Source of the DNA: Pseudorhodobacter antarcticus
Lineage (GTDB): Bacteria > Pseudomonadota > Alphaproteobacteria > Rhodobacterales > Rhodobacteraceae
Length of the DNA: 50,185 bases
Direction of reading: 5' to 3'
Assembly: GCA_945862435.1 (NCBI GenBank)
Contig: CAMAXX010000020.1
Coordinates: 1 to 50,185 of the forward strand
Shown: piece after piece, positions 1 through 8,117 of the stretch
How the letters are laid out: each line of letters begins with the position of its first letter
Position numbering within the stretch: position 1 is the first letter of the stretch
The notes under the pieces: generated by a model
Told to the model about the DNA's origin: nothing
The model's database searches: none
What the model saw: the letters and a program-made list of their open reading frames with translations, nothing else
Made by a program: the position numbers and the translations under genes

Positions 1-217
1 TGGCCTTACCAAAGATGATATAGGACGCGCCAGAACCGCTGCCATTCGGATCGGCGTACACTGCCCCAATGATCAGGTCATCAAACCCATCGCCATTGAT
101 ATCGCCTGCGCTGGCGACAGAATAACCAGAATAGTCACCGCCCGCCTCGCCGTTAATCTGAAACCCGTTGGTGCCATCTAGCCACGTTAGTTCAAAAACG
201 CTTCCAAAGGTACTCAT
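1..217 (-). CDS. FG-GAP repeat protein, N-terminal part (runs off the left edge)
   Basis: This is the first 72 codons of a minus-strand gene starting at ATG 217; the rest lies outside the window. The translation has no signal peptide. It contains an FG-GAP/integrin-alpha repeat with the calcium-loop pattern GDINGDGFDDLIIGA at about residues 40-54, followed by SYIIFGK, the usual repeat end. Such proteins in marine alphaproteobacteria are often long, secreted by type I export and carry RTX repeats further on, but that part is not visible. It is not contiguous with any other gene here. The family is clear; size and role cannot be judged. Confidence 0.8.
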   Translation of the reverse strand, partial: MSTFGSVFELTWLDGTNGFQINGEAGGDYSGYSVASAGDINGDGFDDLIIGAVYADPNGSGSGASYIIFGKA

Positions 218-618
218 GCCCAAGCCTCCATCAGCTTTAACGTGCTTTAGCTTTAACGTCATGTGTGCCAACATGGGGTGCGCAGTGCCTGCGATGCAAC
301 CCCAACTAAAGGATATGCCAATGGATTTTGCCCCCAGAGGATAGTCCCACATTACCCACGTAGAACCTTGATTCTGCCAAACTAGCATAGATATTTCGTC
401 GATAAATCATGGCGTTGATGGCGGGTTCAATTCCTCCACGCGATCATCTTCCGTGGCGTGGTTGTGGCAAGGCGGATTGGTTGTAGCATAACAAATACGC
501 CGCGCTGGGCAATGATTTGTGCAGGTTAGTTTGGCTTATTGCGTTGACCACCTCTTTCTGTTGACATCACCGCGCGCCACCCGTCATCATCTGCACAAAT
601 CATACCCAAGAAACCCCC
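218..618. other. Intergenic, no gene seen
   Basis: This region separates two divergent genes (FG-GAP protein leftward, cupin rightward) and must hold both promoters. A short direct repeat (agctttaacgt, twice, at about 232-259) is visible. I see no convincing coding signal or RNA gene. Confidence 0.5.
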
Positions 619-972
619 ATGCAAAGCATCACCAAACTGCCCGCCACCGCAGGTATTGCCCCCAGCACAGCCGATCTTGATGGCTGGCTGGTCACCGAAG
701 GTACGCCCTCCATGAAGACATGGGTTTTGCACACTGCGAAAGATGGCTCCATGGTGTCGGGCATTTGGGAATGCACCAAGGGCAGCTATCACGCGACCTA
801 CGCCAACTATGAATATGTGGTGCTGATCCAAGGCCGCGTCACAATCACCCCCGACGGTGGCACCCCTGTAACCGTGCAGGCAGGCGACGCCTTTGTTGTG
901 GAGAAAGATTTCAAAGGCACATGGAAAATTGAAGAGGACGTGCGCAAGCATTTTGATTTTGTGGTGGGCTAA
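619..972 (+). CDS. Small cupin-domain protein (DUF861/EutQ-like)
   Basis: A 117-residue single-domain protein. The middle reads as a cupin barrel: GSYHATYANYEYVVLIQG at about residues 55-72 is the first cupin motif, and TPVTVQAGDAFVVEKDFKGTWK at about 83-104 is the second. The ending FKGTWKIEEDVRKHF is typical of the Cupin_3 group, whose members include ureidoglycolate- and ethanolamine-related cupins as well as many uncharacterised ones. The start at 619 fits the family length. The gene stands alone with long non-coding flanks, so no pathway can be assigned. A competing minus-strand frame over the same bases has no family features and was discarded. Confidence 0.8.
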   Translation: MQSITKLPATAGIAPSTADLDGWLVTEGTPSMKTWVLHTAKDGSMVSGIWECTKGSYHATYANYEYVVLIQGRVTITPDGGTPVTVQAGDAFVVEKDFKGTWKIEEDVRKHFDFVVG

Positions 973-1632
973 GCGCGTACATTGCGCTTAAGGGCCTTGT
1001 GGCAACTGCGTGCGGCTGAAGGCTGCATACACCATTGATCCGTTGTGACGGTGATAGCGTCACGTGCGCCACGCTGTGCATCGCCCTTCGCGGCTTTACA
1101 GGCTGGGCATGACGACGGACGATGTGCGGCTTACTTGAATTGAGCATGGCGAAAGCACGCGGCTTAAGGAAAAACCAGTAGGGCCCAAGGCGGCGTAGCG
1201 GGTTGGGTAGGTGTTGCGAATATGAGTATAGGTCCAGCACAGTTCTCTAATGTGCCTCGTGAAAATGGGGGATATCTTTGCCTTATAATAGCGCTGGACG
1301 CGTATGTATTTCGGTTGAAACAGTCGCAAAAGGCCAGTCGAGAACAGCCAGCTAATGCCAGGCAAAAGATTTGGCGCGAACGGGTGGTGAAATGACCAAA
1401 CAATTGTGCGCTAAACTAGCCCTCGCATGGCTGCGCCGCGAACCTAAATTGCGCCCCGAATTTTGAGCATTCCTAACAGGGGGCAACGCGCGCACAAAGT
1501 TGGACTGACCAATTTGTTCTTTGCGCATTTTTCACCGCAACAAGCCACTTTGCCGACTTGTTAGCTGTTTGACAACTGTTCTGCGATGACCCTTGGCGAA
1601 AGACGCGTGCCGCGTCAGAAACTGAAGGGCGG
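973..1632. other. 660-base region without a recognisable gene
   Basis: Several short overlapping frames occur on both strands, but none has a family motif, good codon use or a convincing ribosome-binding site. One 24-codon frame (ATG 1392) follows a GGTGGTGA stretch. The region may hold decayed genes and the downstream ends of its two neighbours. I cannot identify anything in it. Confidence 0.4.
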
Positions 1633-2403
1633 CTAGACCGCCTCTTCAAACTCGGCCCCTGTTTTGGCCCCCGTGATATAGGCCACCACATCCTGACCAT
1701 CGGTTTCATCGCGGCGCAGGTTGGCGACAATTCGGCCGCGCCGAAACACGACGATGCGGTCGACCAAATCGAACACTTGGCGCATGTTATGGCTGATCAG
1801 AATCAAAGGCTCGCCCGCAGCCTTTAACGTGCGGATGATGTTTTCCACCTGCGCTGTTTCCTGCACCCCTAATGCCGCAGTGGGTTCATCCATGATGATC
1901 AATTTTGACGCAAAGGTCGCAGTACGGGCGATGGCCACGCATTGGCGCTGCCCGCCTGACATATTGCGGATCGTGTTAGACAGGTTCGGAATTTTCACAG
2001 CCGTTTTCACCAAAGCCTCTTCGGTGGCGCGGCGCATGGCGCGGCGATCCAGAATGGAAAATGGGCCAAGGTTGACCAAAATCTTCTCGCGGCCCAAAAA
2101 CAGATTGGACGGCACATCCAGATCATCGGCCAAGGCAAGATTTTGGAAAACGGCCTCGATCCCTGCTTCGCGCGCGTCCAAGGGGCCTGCAAAATTAACC
2201 TCGCGGCCATCAAAGATGATTTTGCCCGCTGTCGGCGCCTCCACCCCCGTAATCTGGCGCACAAAGGTTGATTTGCCTGCACCATTGTCGCCCATAATGG
2301 CCACATGTTCGCCCGCGTGCAGTGTAAAGTTCGCGTCGCTAAGCGCCTGTACCCCAGCGTAGTGTTTTGTCAGGCCTTGGGTTTGCAGAACAATCTTTTC
2401 CAT
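1633..2403 (-). CDS. Sugar/cyclitol ABC transporter ATP-binding protein (FrcA/RbsA-half type)
   Basis: The 256-residue cytoplasmic ATPase powers the importer encoded by the next two genes. It has Walker A GDNGAGKS at about residues 37-44, signature MSGGQRQ, Walker B LIIMDEPTAALG and a switch-region SHNMRQ. It is a single ABC domain, about half the length of RbsA/XylG, as in the FrcA branch. Its ATG overlaps the permease stop (TGATG at 2401-2405), so translation is probably coupled. It is the last gene of the minus-strand set LacI - TIM barrel - binding protein - permease - ATPase. The substrate cannot be read from the ATPase; context points to an inositol-like compound. Confidence 0.92.
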   Translation of the reverse strand: MEKIVLQTQGLTKHYAGVQALSDANFTLHAGEHVAIMGDNGAGKSTFVRQITGVEAPTAGKIIFDGREVNFAGPLDAREAGIEAVFQNLALADDLDVPSNLFLGREKILVNLGPFSILDRRAMRRATEEALVKTAVKIPNLSNTIRNMSGGQRQCVAIARTATFASKLIIMDEPTAALGVQETAQVENIIRTLKAAGEPLILISHNMRQVFDLVDRIVVFRRGRIVANLRRDETDGQDVVAYITGAKTGAEFEEAV

Positions 2404-3473
2404 CAGCCGCGTCCCCGCTTATTTTGGCGCCATTGATCCAGCACCACCGCGCCGACAATGATCGCGCCTTTGACCATTTCTTGATAATAGGCGTCCAGTT
2501 TCAAAAACGTGAAACCTGAAATAATCACCCCAAAGATCAGCGCCCCAATCACGGTGCCAATGATCGACCCGCGCCCGCCTTGCAACGATACGCCGCCAAT
2601 GACGGCCATCGCGATAGCGTCCAGCTCATACATCACGCCCATGCCCGCCTGCGCGGTAAGGTTCTTGGATGACAACACGACCGCTGCAAAGGCTGCAAGC
2701 ATCCCTGCGATGGTATAAACCAATACTTTGTGCCCTGTCACATTGATGCCCGCCATGCGCGCGGCCTGCTCGTTTGACCCAATGGCATAGCAATGCTTGC
2801 CGTATTTTGTGTAGGTCATGATTAAGTGGAACAGCAGCGCTAGCCCTATGAAGATGAACACAGGGATCAGGCCTTGGCCAATGCTGGCATAGCCTTCGGT
2901 GGGAAAGGAAATCGGGTTGCCTTTTGACCACCATTTGGCCATGCCCCGCGCCGTGACCATCATGCCAAGCGTTGCGATAAAGGGCGGGATACGGGTATAG
3001 GCAATCAGCGCGCCATTGACCAGCCCCGCCGCCAGCCCCATAGCCAGCCCCACCAAAACGGGCACAATCACGGGCAAATCCATGAATTCTGGCCCAAAAA
3101 TTGCTTTGGGGTTGGGGTTGCCGTTCACCATCGCCACTTGGGCAAAGCTCATCGCGACCATCGCGGTGGCCCCGACAATCGAGCCTGACGATAGGTCAAT
3201 GCCGCCTGTGATGATAACTTGCGTCACGCCCAGCGAAATGATGCCCACAATAGACACCTGCAAAATGATAATTTGCAGCCGCTGTTCATTGAACAAAGTG
3301 TCCACATTGTCGCGGGTGTTGAACAAAAAGCTGTCGCCCAAAAACACGCGGCCCAGAATTTCGAACGCGGCGACAATCAACACCAGCGCGGTAAAGACAT
3401 TCCATTCAGGAGCGCGGGTGCGCTTGGCTGGATCATATGACAATCCGCCAATCCCATGTGAAGATTTGGCCAT
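2403..3473 (-). CDS. Sugar/cyclitol ABC transporter permease (RbsC/FrcC family)
   Basis: A 356-residue inner-membrane permease of the BPD_transp_2 family. It has many hydrophobic segments and the family stretch GGIDLSSGSIVG at about residues 90-101, plus a C-terminal GGVSLQGGRGS (about 292-302) matching the conserved loop of RbsC-type permeases. Length is a little above the family norm because of a roughly 25-residue hydrophilic N-terminus. The start at 3473 follows a strong GGGGGG-rich ribosome-binding site. It forms the channel for the binding protein encoded upstream and pairs with the ATPase downstream. Confidence 0.93.
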   Translation of the reverse strand: MAKSSHGIGGLSYDPAKRTRAPEWNVFTALVLIVAAFEILGRVFLGDSFLFNTRDNVDTLFNEQRLQIIILQVSIVGIISLGVTQVIITGGIDLSSGSIVGATAMVAMSFAQVAMVNGNPNPKAIFGPEFMDLPVIVPVLVGLAMGLAAGLVNGALIAYTRIPPFIATLGMMVTARGMAKWWSKGNPISFPTEGYASIGQGLIPVFIFIGLALLFHLIMTYTKYGKHCYAIGSNEQAARMAGINVTGHKVLVYTIAGMLAAFAAVVLSSKNLTAQAGMGVMYELDAIAMAVIGGVSLQGGRGSIIGTVIGALIFGVIISGFTFLKLDAYYQEMVKGAIIVGAVVLDQWRQNKRGRG

Positions 3474-3514
3474 AGCCCCCCCTTTGCCCCTGTGGGCGAA
3501 TTAAAATGCAGTAA

Positions 3515-3538
3515 TGGTGGCGCATCGCTGCGCCACCA
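3515..3538 (-). promoter_or_regulatory. Intercistronic stem-loop after the binding-protein gene
   Basis: A perfect hairpin with 10-bp arms (TGGTGGCGCA / TGCGCCACCA) and a 4-base loop lies between the binding-protein stop (3560) and the permease start (3473). It has no T-tract. Such hairpins usually act as partial terminators or 3' stabilisers, giving more binding protein than membrane parts. That role is inferred. Confidence 0.6.
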
Positions 3539-3559
3539 CACTTATCCCATAGGGAGGGA

Positions 3560-4501
3560 TTAATTTTTGGCCAGATAGTTGGCCAGATTAGCTGGGGTCA
3601 CCAGTTCGAAGGCAACATAGACCTTTTGTTCAACCGCTTCGCCAGCCGCCAGTTTGACCGCTGCGTCCAATGCGCCGCCGCCCTGTGCTGCTGCGTTTTG
3701 GAACACGGTGATGTCCAATTCGCCCGCTTGCATCGAGGCCAGCGCGTCTTGGGTCGCATCAACGCCGCTGATGATGACCGATGCCATGTCAATGTTTGCA
3801 GCCTTCATCGCCTGAATCGCGCCCAAGGCCATTTCGTCATTGTTGGCCAGCAGGCCGTCAAAGGCCGCTCCAGTCGAAAGCCAATTGGTCATCAGGTTCT
3901 GCGCTTCGTCACGCTGCCAGTTTGCAGTTTGCTGGTCGATTACGTTCACTTTAACGGCACATTTGCCAGCGTCGATCACATCTGTATAGTTCTGGGTGCG
4001 CTGAACGGCGGCTTGGTTGGAAAGTTCGCCCTGCATAACGTATACGTTGACTTCGGTTTTGCCAGCAGCGGCCCATTGGTTGCACTGCTCGATAAATCCT
4101 TGGCTGGACGAGTCCACTTCGTTCGAAGCAACAAAGGCTTGATTGTCGGGCAGTGTGTCAACGTTGATGGGCTGACGGTTTACGTAAACCAACGGGACAT
4201 TTGCGGCAGCGGCGGCATCCGAAATCGCTTGGGTGGCCGATGTGTCAACCGCGTTAACGATAATCGCTGAAACGCCCGAAGCGATAAAGTTGTTGATCTG
4301 GTCAAGCTGCTTAGCCACATCGTTTTGTGAATCTTCAATCTGAACTGTAAGGCCAGCAGCATCGGCCTGCGCCTGAATGCCGTTGCGCAGAACAGTCAGA
4401 AAGTTGTCGTCAAAGCGTGCCATTGACACGGCAATACCATCGGCCATAGCCGTGGTTGCCATCAGGCTGGCAAAGCCTGCAATCATAAGGGTCTTTTTCA
4501 T
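3560..4501 (-). CDS. Periplasmic substrate-binding protein, rhizopine/inositol-type (RbsB fold, MocB-like)
   Basis: 313 residues from ATG 4501; a longer frame upstream is not needed. A signal peptide (MKKTLMIAGFASLMATTAMA) ends near residue 20. The mature part is a Peripla_BP_4 protein: it begins with the first-strand pattern SMARFDDNF, then has NAVDTSATQAI (about 100-110), VASNEVD and NDEMALGAIQAMKAA, the hinge-proximal signature of ribose/inositol binding proteins. The overall wording resembles rhizopine-binding MocB as I remember it, which agrees with the MocD/MocE-like genes at 6708-8117. The start has a GGGAGAAAC ribosome-binding site. It feeds the permease and ATPase genes downstream. 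Substrate assignment is inference. Confidence 0.88.
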   Translation of the reverse strand: MKKTLMIAGFASLMATTAMADGIAVSMARFDDNFLTVLRNGIQAQADAAGLTVQIEDSQNDVAKQLDQINNFIASGVSAIIVNAVDTSATQAISDAAAAANVPLVYVNRQPINVDTLPDNQAFVASNEVDSSSQGFIEQCNQWAAAGKTEVNVYVMQGELSNQAAVQRTQNYTDVIDAGKCAVKVNVIDQQTANWQRDEAQNLMTNWLSTGAAFDGLLANNDEMALGAIQAMKAANIDMASVIISGVDATQDALASMQAGELDITVFQNAAAQGGGALDAAVKLAAGEAVEQKVYVAFELVTPANLANYLAKN

Positions 4502-4584
4502 ATAGTTTCTCCCAAAGTGGATGCCGGCACATCCGTTTCTTGCCGGAGAGGCCATTCTCCCAAACGGCCTCAATTCAGCGCGCG

Positions 4585-5388
4585 TCAGGCAAGGCCCGCC
4601 GCGATGAAATCCATTGATGCCCGCAAATCTTGTGCGGGCGCGGTGCTGGCGTGGGTTTGCGGGGCAAAGGCCTCGTAACTGATTGGGCCAGTCCATCCTG
4701 CATCTTGCAGCGCCTTGATTTGGGCGATGTTGCCCAAGCGGTCGCTGCCATCCACCAAAAAGCGGTGCGCATCGGTCATCTGCGCAAGGGTAACATTCGG
4801 GTCAGTCACCCCAGAAATATGAACAATTCCAGTATGTTCTGGAAAAATCGGCCCGCCATGCGCCAAGGCGTGGTGGAAGGTGTCATGTACCAGTTTAAAG
4901 CGGCCCTTTGCGCCCAAGGTGTCTATTGCTTCGACCGCCTCGGATTTATAGCGCAGCGCGCAAATCTCGAACCCCAAAGGTTCGATCATACCCGTAAGGC
5001 CGTGATCTTCCAACATGGGTTTCAGCGCGCCAAGGGCTGTAAGTAGGGCGGCGCGGCGCTCATCCTCGCCCATAACAAGATTGTCGTTGCGCGGGATCAG
5101 CGCCACCGCTTCAGCCCCCGCAGCCTGCGCGATTTTCATCAGCGCCAGTGCTTCATTGGCCTTGGCGGGTGACCAATCGTTAAACCGCTTTACCTCGGCC
5201 AAGGCCAAAATACGCAGGCCTTTGTCGCGTGCCATTGCGCCCGCGTCGGCGGGCGTGACGCCATCAAACAACGTTTGCGGCAAATCGTTGCGCACCTCGA
5301 TGCCCACCATGCCAAGGTTTTGCGCTGTGTCCAAAAGCTGCGCATAGCTTTGCTTGGCCACCGTCATGTGATTTAGCGCGAAATTCAT
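4585..5388 (-). CDS. IolI-like TIM-barrel isomerase/epimerase
   Basis: 267 residues from ATG 5388, chosen because MNFALNHM is the usual first strand of the barrel and a GGGGAC site precedes it; the frame stays open 20 codons further. It belongs to the xylose-isomerase-like AP_endonuc_2 superfamily. The four expected metal ligands are visible: E136 (MIEPLGFE), D169 with H172 (VHDTFHH), H190 (IVHISGV) and E239 (SYEAFAP). The spacing matches B. subtilis IolI, which interconverts keto-inositols. Related families (hydroxypyruvate isomerase, sugar epimerases) cannot be excluded. It lies between the regulator gene and the transporter genes, 83 bases before the binding-protein start, so it should act on the imported compound in the cytoplasm. 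Confidence 0.8.
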   Translation of the reverse strand: MNFALNHMTVAKQSYAQLLDTAQNLGMVGIEVRNDLPQTLFDGVTPADAGAMARDKGLRILALAEVKRFNDWSPAKANEALALMKIAQAAGAEAVALIPRNDNLVMGEDERRAALLTALGALKPMLEDHGLTGMIEPLGFEICALRYKSEAVEAIDTLGAKGRFKLVHDTFHHALAHGGPIFPEHTGIVHISGVTDPNVTLAQMTDAHRFLVDGSDRLGNIAQIKALQDAGWTGPISYEAFAPQTHASTAPAQDLRASMDFIAAGLA

Positions 5389-5483
5389 TTTGTCCCCGTA
5401 CTTCTGCCTGCTCATGTTTCGAGCGGTTATCTTTAATGGAATTATCATTCTAAATTTTTTCGAGGCAATCCAAATCGGTCAAC

Positions 5484-5536
5484 TGACGAAAAATTACCTC
5501 TCTATCGCCACAAGTTTTGATGTTTTATCGTCAAAT
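5484..5536. promoter_or_regulatory. Operator-like half-sites between LacI and TIM-barrel genes
   Basis: TGACGAAAA (5484-5492) and ATCGTCAAAT (5527-5536, overlapping the 3' end of the LacI gene) repeat the half-site of the palindrome at 6593-6626. They lie just upstream of the TIM-barrel/transporter genes and could bind the same LacI regulator. Basis is sequence similarity only. Confidence 0.4.
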
Positions 5537-6571
5537 CGACTCGGCCAGATGTATGTCTGGACGGAAGAAAATTTGTCCCAAATCAGATACTTCGCCGCTG
5601 CCAGTGGCGACATCAATCATGCGGGAAAAAAGTTCGCGGCACAGTTTGTCCAGCGGGGTTTCCGTGACCAAGGTCACCAGCCCTTCGGCTAAACCTTGGC
5701 GTGTGTCGGGGGTTAAAACGGGGGCCACAAAGACCATATCGCCTGGCGCGCGCAATTCGCGCAGGGCGGCCAAGGCCCCCTCGACCCCGCCGCCCGACAC
5801 GAATATCCCGCGCAAGTTTGCGTGTTTGTTCAGCGCGTCCAACGTGGCCTCATAGGTCAGTTGGCGCGTTTCTAGATTGACGACGGTATCAAGCACTTCC
5901 AAATGGGGGGCCACTTCGCGCAGATAGCCGCGATAGCCAGCTTCGCGCAGTTCGTGCCCGTGAAAGCGGTGGCCGCCAACAAAGACCAGCAGCTTGCCAG
6001 GCTGTTTAGCGCCCAAGGCTGTAATCCAGCCTGCAGTGCGGCCAACCTTCAGATTATTCAGGCCTAAATAGCCAACGCGCACCCCTTGGGCAAAGTCGGA
6101 CAGCAGCGAAAAAACCCGAATGCCTTGCGCGCGCAAGTCTTCTGCCGCTGCCGTGACTTCGGGGTGGTTTACCCCCGTTCCCGCCACAACGTCGCAGCGC
6201 CCCGCCATGCTGCGCAGAGTTGCTGCCATATCGCTGGGCGATTGGCTGGGCGAAAACTCTAGCACCAGCTTTGCGCGCACGTTTTGTACTTGGGCGATGG
6301 CGGATTGCAATTCGTTGGCAAAGGCTTTGTAGAAATCTTGCCCTTGTTTGTGCAGCACCACCCCCAGCCGCACCTCGCGGGGTGCTGATTTTGCGGCCAA
6401 ATCATGCGCAAGACGCAGAGCGGCGGGATGGCCGATTCGCTGCGCGACAGCCAAGATGCGCGCCCGCGTGGCGGGCGAGACTGTTTCGCGCCCATTTAAG
6501 GCGCGGTCAATCGTGGCCAACGAGACGCCCGCCGCCTCGGCAAGATCAATAAGGCTAGCGCGTTTGGCCAT
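5531..6571 (-). CDS. LacI-family transcriptional regulator of the cyclitol island
   Basis: 346 residues. The N-terminal helix-turn-helix reads LIDLAEAAGVSLATIDRALN (about residues 7-26), followed by the hinge helix region ending near residue 60. The rest is a periplasmic-binding-protein-like sensor domain (for example GTGVNHPE, FVGGHRFHG, IFVSGGGVEG). It differs from classical LacI at VATVSRAL, here LATIDRAL, as in the branch linked to inositol/rhizose-type operons. It is transcribed ahead of the isomerase and transporter genes and divergently from the oxygenase genes. It therefore probably controls both and its own expression through the palindrome at 6593-6626. The inducer is unknown, presumably the imported compound or an early intermediate. 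Confidence 0.88.
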   Translation of the reverse strand: MAKRASLIDLAEAAGVSLATIDRALNGRETVSPATRARILAVAQRIGHPAALRLAHDLAAKSAPREVRLGVVLHKQGQDFYKAFANELQSAIAQVQNVRAKLVLEFSPSQSPSDMAATLRSMAGRCDVVAGTGVNHPEVTAAAEDLRAQGIRVFSLLSDFAQGVRVGYLGLNNLKVGRTAGWITALGAKQPGKLLVFVGGHRFHGHELREAGYRGYLREVAPHLEVLDTVVNLETRQLTYEATLDALNKHANLRGIFVSGGGVEGALAALRELRAPGDMVFVAPVLTPDTRQGLAEGLVTLVTETPLDKLCRELFSRMIDVATGSGEVSDLGQIFFRPDIHLAESI

Positions 6572-6592
6572 TTATGTCCCCTACTGAGGTTT

Positions 6593-6626
6593 TTTCGTCA
6601 AATAAGGCATACCATGTTTGACGAAA
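6593..6626. promoter_or_regulatory. Inverted-repeat operator in the divergent promoter region
   Basis: TTTCGTCAAA (6593-6602) and TTTGACGAAA (6617-6626) form perfect 10-bp arms around 14 bases, centred between the LacI start (6571) and the mocD-like start (6708). The placement suits a repressor site serving both directions. The same half-site recurs at 5484-5536. Confidence 0.6.
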
Positions 6627-6707
6627 TGAGGCGAGTCCCAAAATCGAGGCTTTCCGCCAAATGGAATTTGTATTCTAAAATCGCCGCAAAGCAGTCTGCG
6701 GGAGAGC

Positions 6708-7790
6708 ATGATGGGAAAGCGTGATTACAATTTGTTGGGGCCTGATGCGCAGCGTGCGGTTCAAACGGGTTTGGCTGCCGCGCAGTGGTACCATTCTGAC
6801 GTGCCGCGCCGCGAGATGAAAGAGTTGATGCAACGCAGCGATGGCCCTGCGATCCGCGATACAATTCTTCTGTTTGCGGCGATGGCAGTCTTTGCTGGCC
6901 TTGGCATTGCGCTTTGGCCCAGTTTTTGGGCGATCCCATTTTGGTTGGCATATGGGGTTTTGTACGGCAGCGCGATGGACAGTCGCTGGCACGAATGCGG
7001 TCACGGCACGGCGTTCAAGACCCCGTGGATGAATACCGCTGTTTATGAAATTGCCAGTTTCTGCATGATCCGCAATTCTGCGACATGGCGGTGGAGCCAT
7101 GCACGCCACCACACCGACACCGTGATTGTCGGGCGTGACCCTGAAATCGCGGTCATGCGCCCGCCTGTTTTCATCAAGGTGATTGCCAATTTTGTTGGCT
7201 TGATTGATGCGGCAACGGGCCTGACGCGGATGGTCTATAACGCACTTGGCAAGGTACATCCTGAAGAGGCCGTGTATATTCCCACGCAAGAGCAGTACAA
7301 AGTTGTCCGTGTTGCGCGAGTTTCGGTTGCGATTTATGGCGTGACCATTGGGTTGGCCGTTTTGACGGCTTCGATCCTGCCACTCATGGTGATTGGCCTG
7401 CCGCGTCTTTATGGCGCGTGGCATCATGTGATGACAGGCCTTTTGCAACATGGCGGCCTTGCGGACAATGTCACCGACCACCGTCTGAACAGCCGCACAG
7501 TCTATATGAACAGGGTCAGCCGCTTTATATACTGGAACATGAATTACCACGTCGAGCATCATATGTTCCCGATGGTGCCCTACCACGCGCTCCCTGCGCT
7601 GCACGCAAAGATCAAGCACGATTTGCCAGCGCCAAACCAATCGATTGCGCAGGGCTTTGGCGAAATGTGGCCCGCGCTGCGCCGCCAACTGGCGAATGAG
7701 GATTACTTTATCCAGCGCGCTTTGCCGCCTACGGCACAGCCTTACCGCAACGATTTTCATGCTGCCGCTTTGGGCAGTGCCGCAAAATAA
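6708..7790 (+). CDS. MocD-like fatty-acid-desaturase-family oxygenase
   Basis: A 360-residue integral-membrane di-iron protein. The three histidine boxes are intact: HECGH at 95-99, HARHH at 131-135 and HVEHH at 281-285. Hydrophobic segments lie at about 52-90 and about 200-235. The fold is that of fatty acid desaturases. However, the gene is followed 10 bases later by a Rieske ferredoxin, the same pairing as MocD/MocE of rhizobial rhizopine catabolism, where they are thought to remove the O-methyl group of 3-O-methyl-scyllo-inosamine. With an inositol-type importer and an IolI-like enzyme beside it, oxidative demethylation of a methylated cyclitol is more likely than lipid desaturation. No dedicated reductase (MocF) is seen in the window. 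Confidence 0.82.
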   Translation: MMGKRDYNLLGPDAQRAVQTGLAAAQWYHSDVPRREMKELMQRSDGPAIRDTILLFAAMAVFAGLGIALWPSFWAIPFWLAYGVLYGSAMDSRWHECGHGTAFKTPWMNTAVYEIASFCMIRNSATWRWSHARHHTDTVIVGRDPEIAVMRPPVFIKVIANFVGLIDAATGLTRMVYNALGKVHPEEAVYIPTQEQYKVVRVARVSVAIYGVTIGLAVLTASILPLMVIGLPRLYGAWHHVMTGLLQHGGLADNVTDHRLNSRTVYMNRVSRFIYWNMNYHVEHHMFPMVPYHALPALHAKIKHDLPAPNQSIAQGFGEMWPALRRQLANEDYFIQRALPPTAQPYRNDFHAAALGSAAK

Positions 7791-7799
7791 GAGGATACC

Positions 7800-8117
7800 A
7801 TGCCCAATTGGATAAATGCCTGCGCCGCAGGTGACATCGATGCCGAAGACTTGATCCGTTTTGACCACGGCATCCAGACCTTTGCGATTTACCACGCGCC
7901 CGAAGGCGATTTTTATGCCACCGCGGGGCATTGTACCCATGAAAATGTACATCTGTGCGATGGTTTGGTGATGGGTCATCTTATCGAATGCCCCAAACAT
8001 AACGGCCAGTTCGACTATCGCACGGGCGAGGCAAAGCGCGCGCCTGTTTGCGTGAACTTGCGCACCTTTCCTGTCAAAGTTGAAGATGGGCGCGTTTTTA
8101 TTGATGTGGATGCATGA
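7800..8117 (+). CDS. MocE-like Rieske [2Fe-2S] ferredoxin
   Basis: 105 residues, soluble. The cluster ligands are C45-T-H47 and C64-P-K-H67 (CTH and CPKH), the standard C-x-H / C-x2-H Rieske pattern with the expected spacing. It should pass electrons to the di-iron oxygenase encoded 10 bases upstream. Length matches the small stand-alone ferredoxins of NirD/MocE type. Its stop codon overlaps the next start (ATGA at 8114-8117), so the third gene belongs to the same transcript. Confidence 0.88.
   Translation: MPNWINACAAGDIDAEDLIRFDHGIQTFAIYHAPEGDFYATAGHCTHENVHLCDGLVMGHLIECPKHNGQFDYRTGEAKRAPVCVNLRTFPVKVEDGRVFIDVDA

Noticed and set aside
1721-2362. 213-codon plus-strand frame
   Set aside because: It lies opposite a complete ABC ATPase and shows only shadow composition.
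3560-4696. Longer form of the binding protein starting at 4696
   Set aside because: It would bury a clear signal peptide; ATG 4501 has a good ribosome-binding site.
6708-7790. Plain fatty acid desaturase for membrane lipids
   Set aside because: The neighbouring Rieske ferredoxin, IolI-like enzyme and inositol-type importer fit a MocD-like role better, though the fold alone does not exclude it.
6675-8000. 441-codon minus-strand frame opposite the mocD-like gene
   Set aside because: The plus strand encodes an intact desaturase with all three histidine boxes; the minus translation has no motif.
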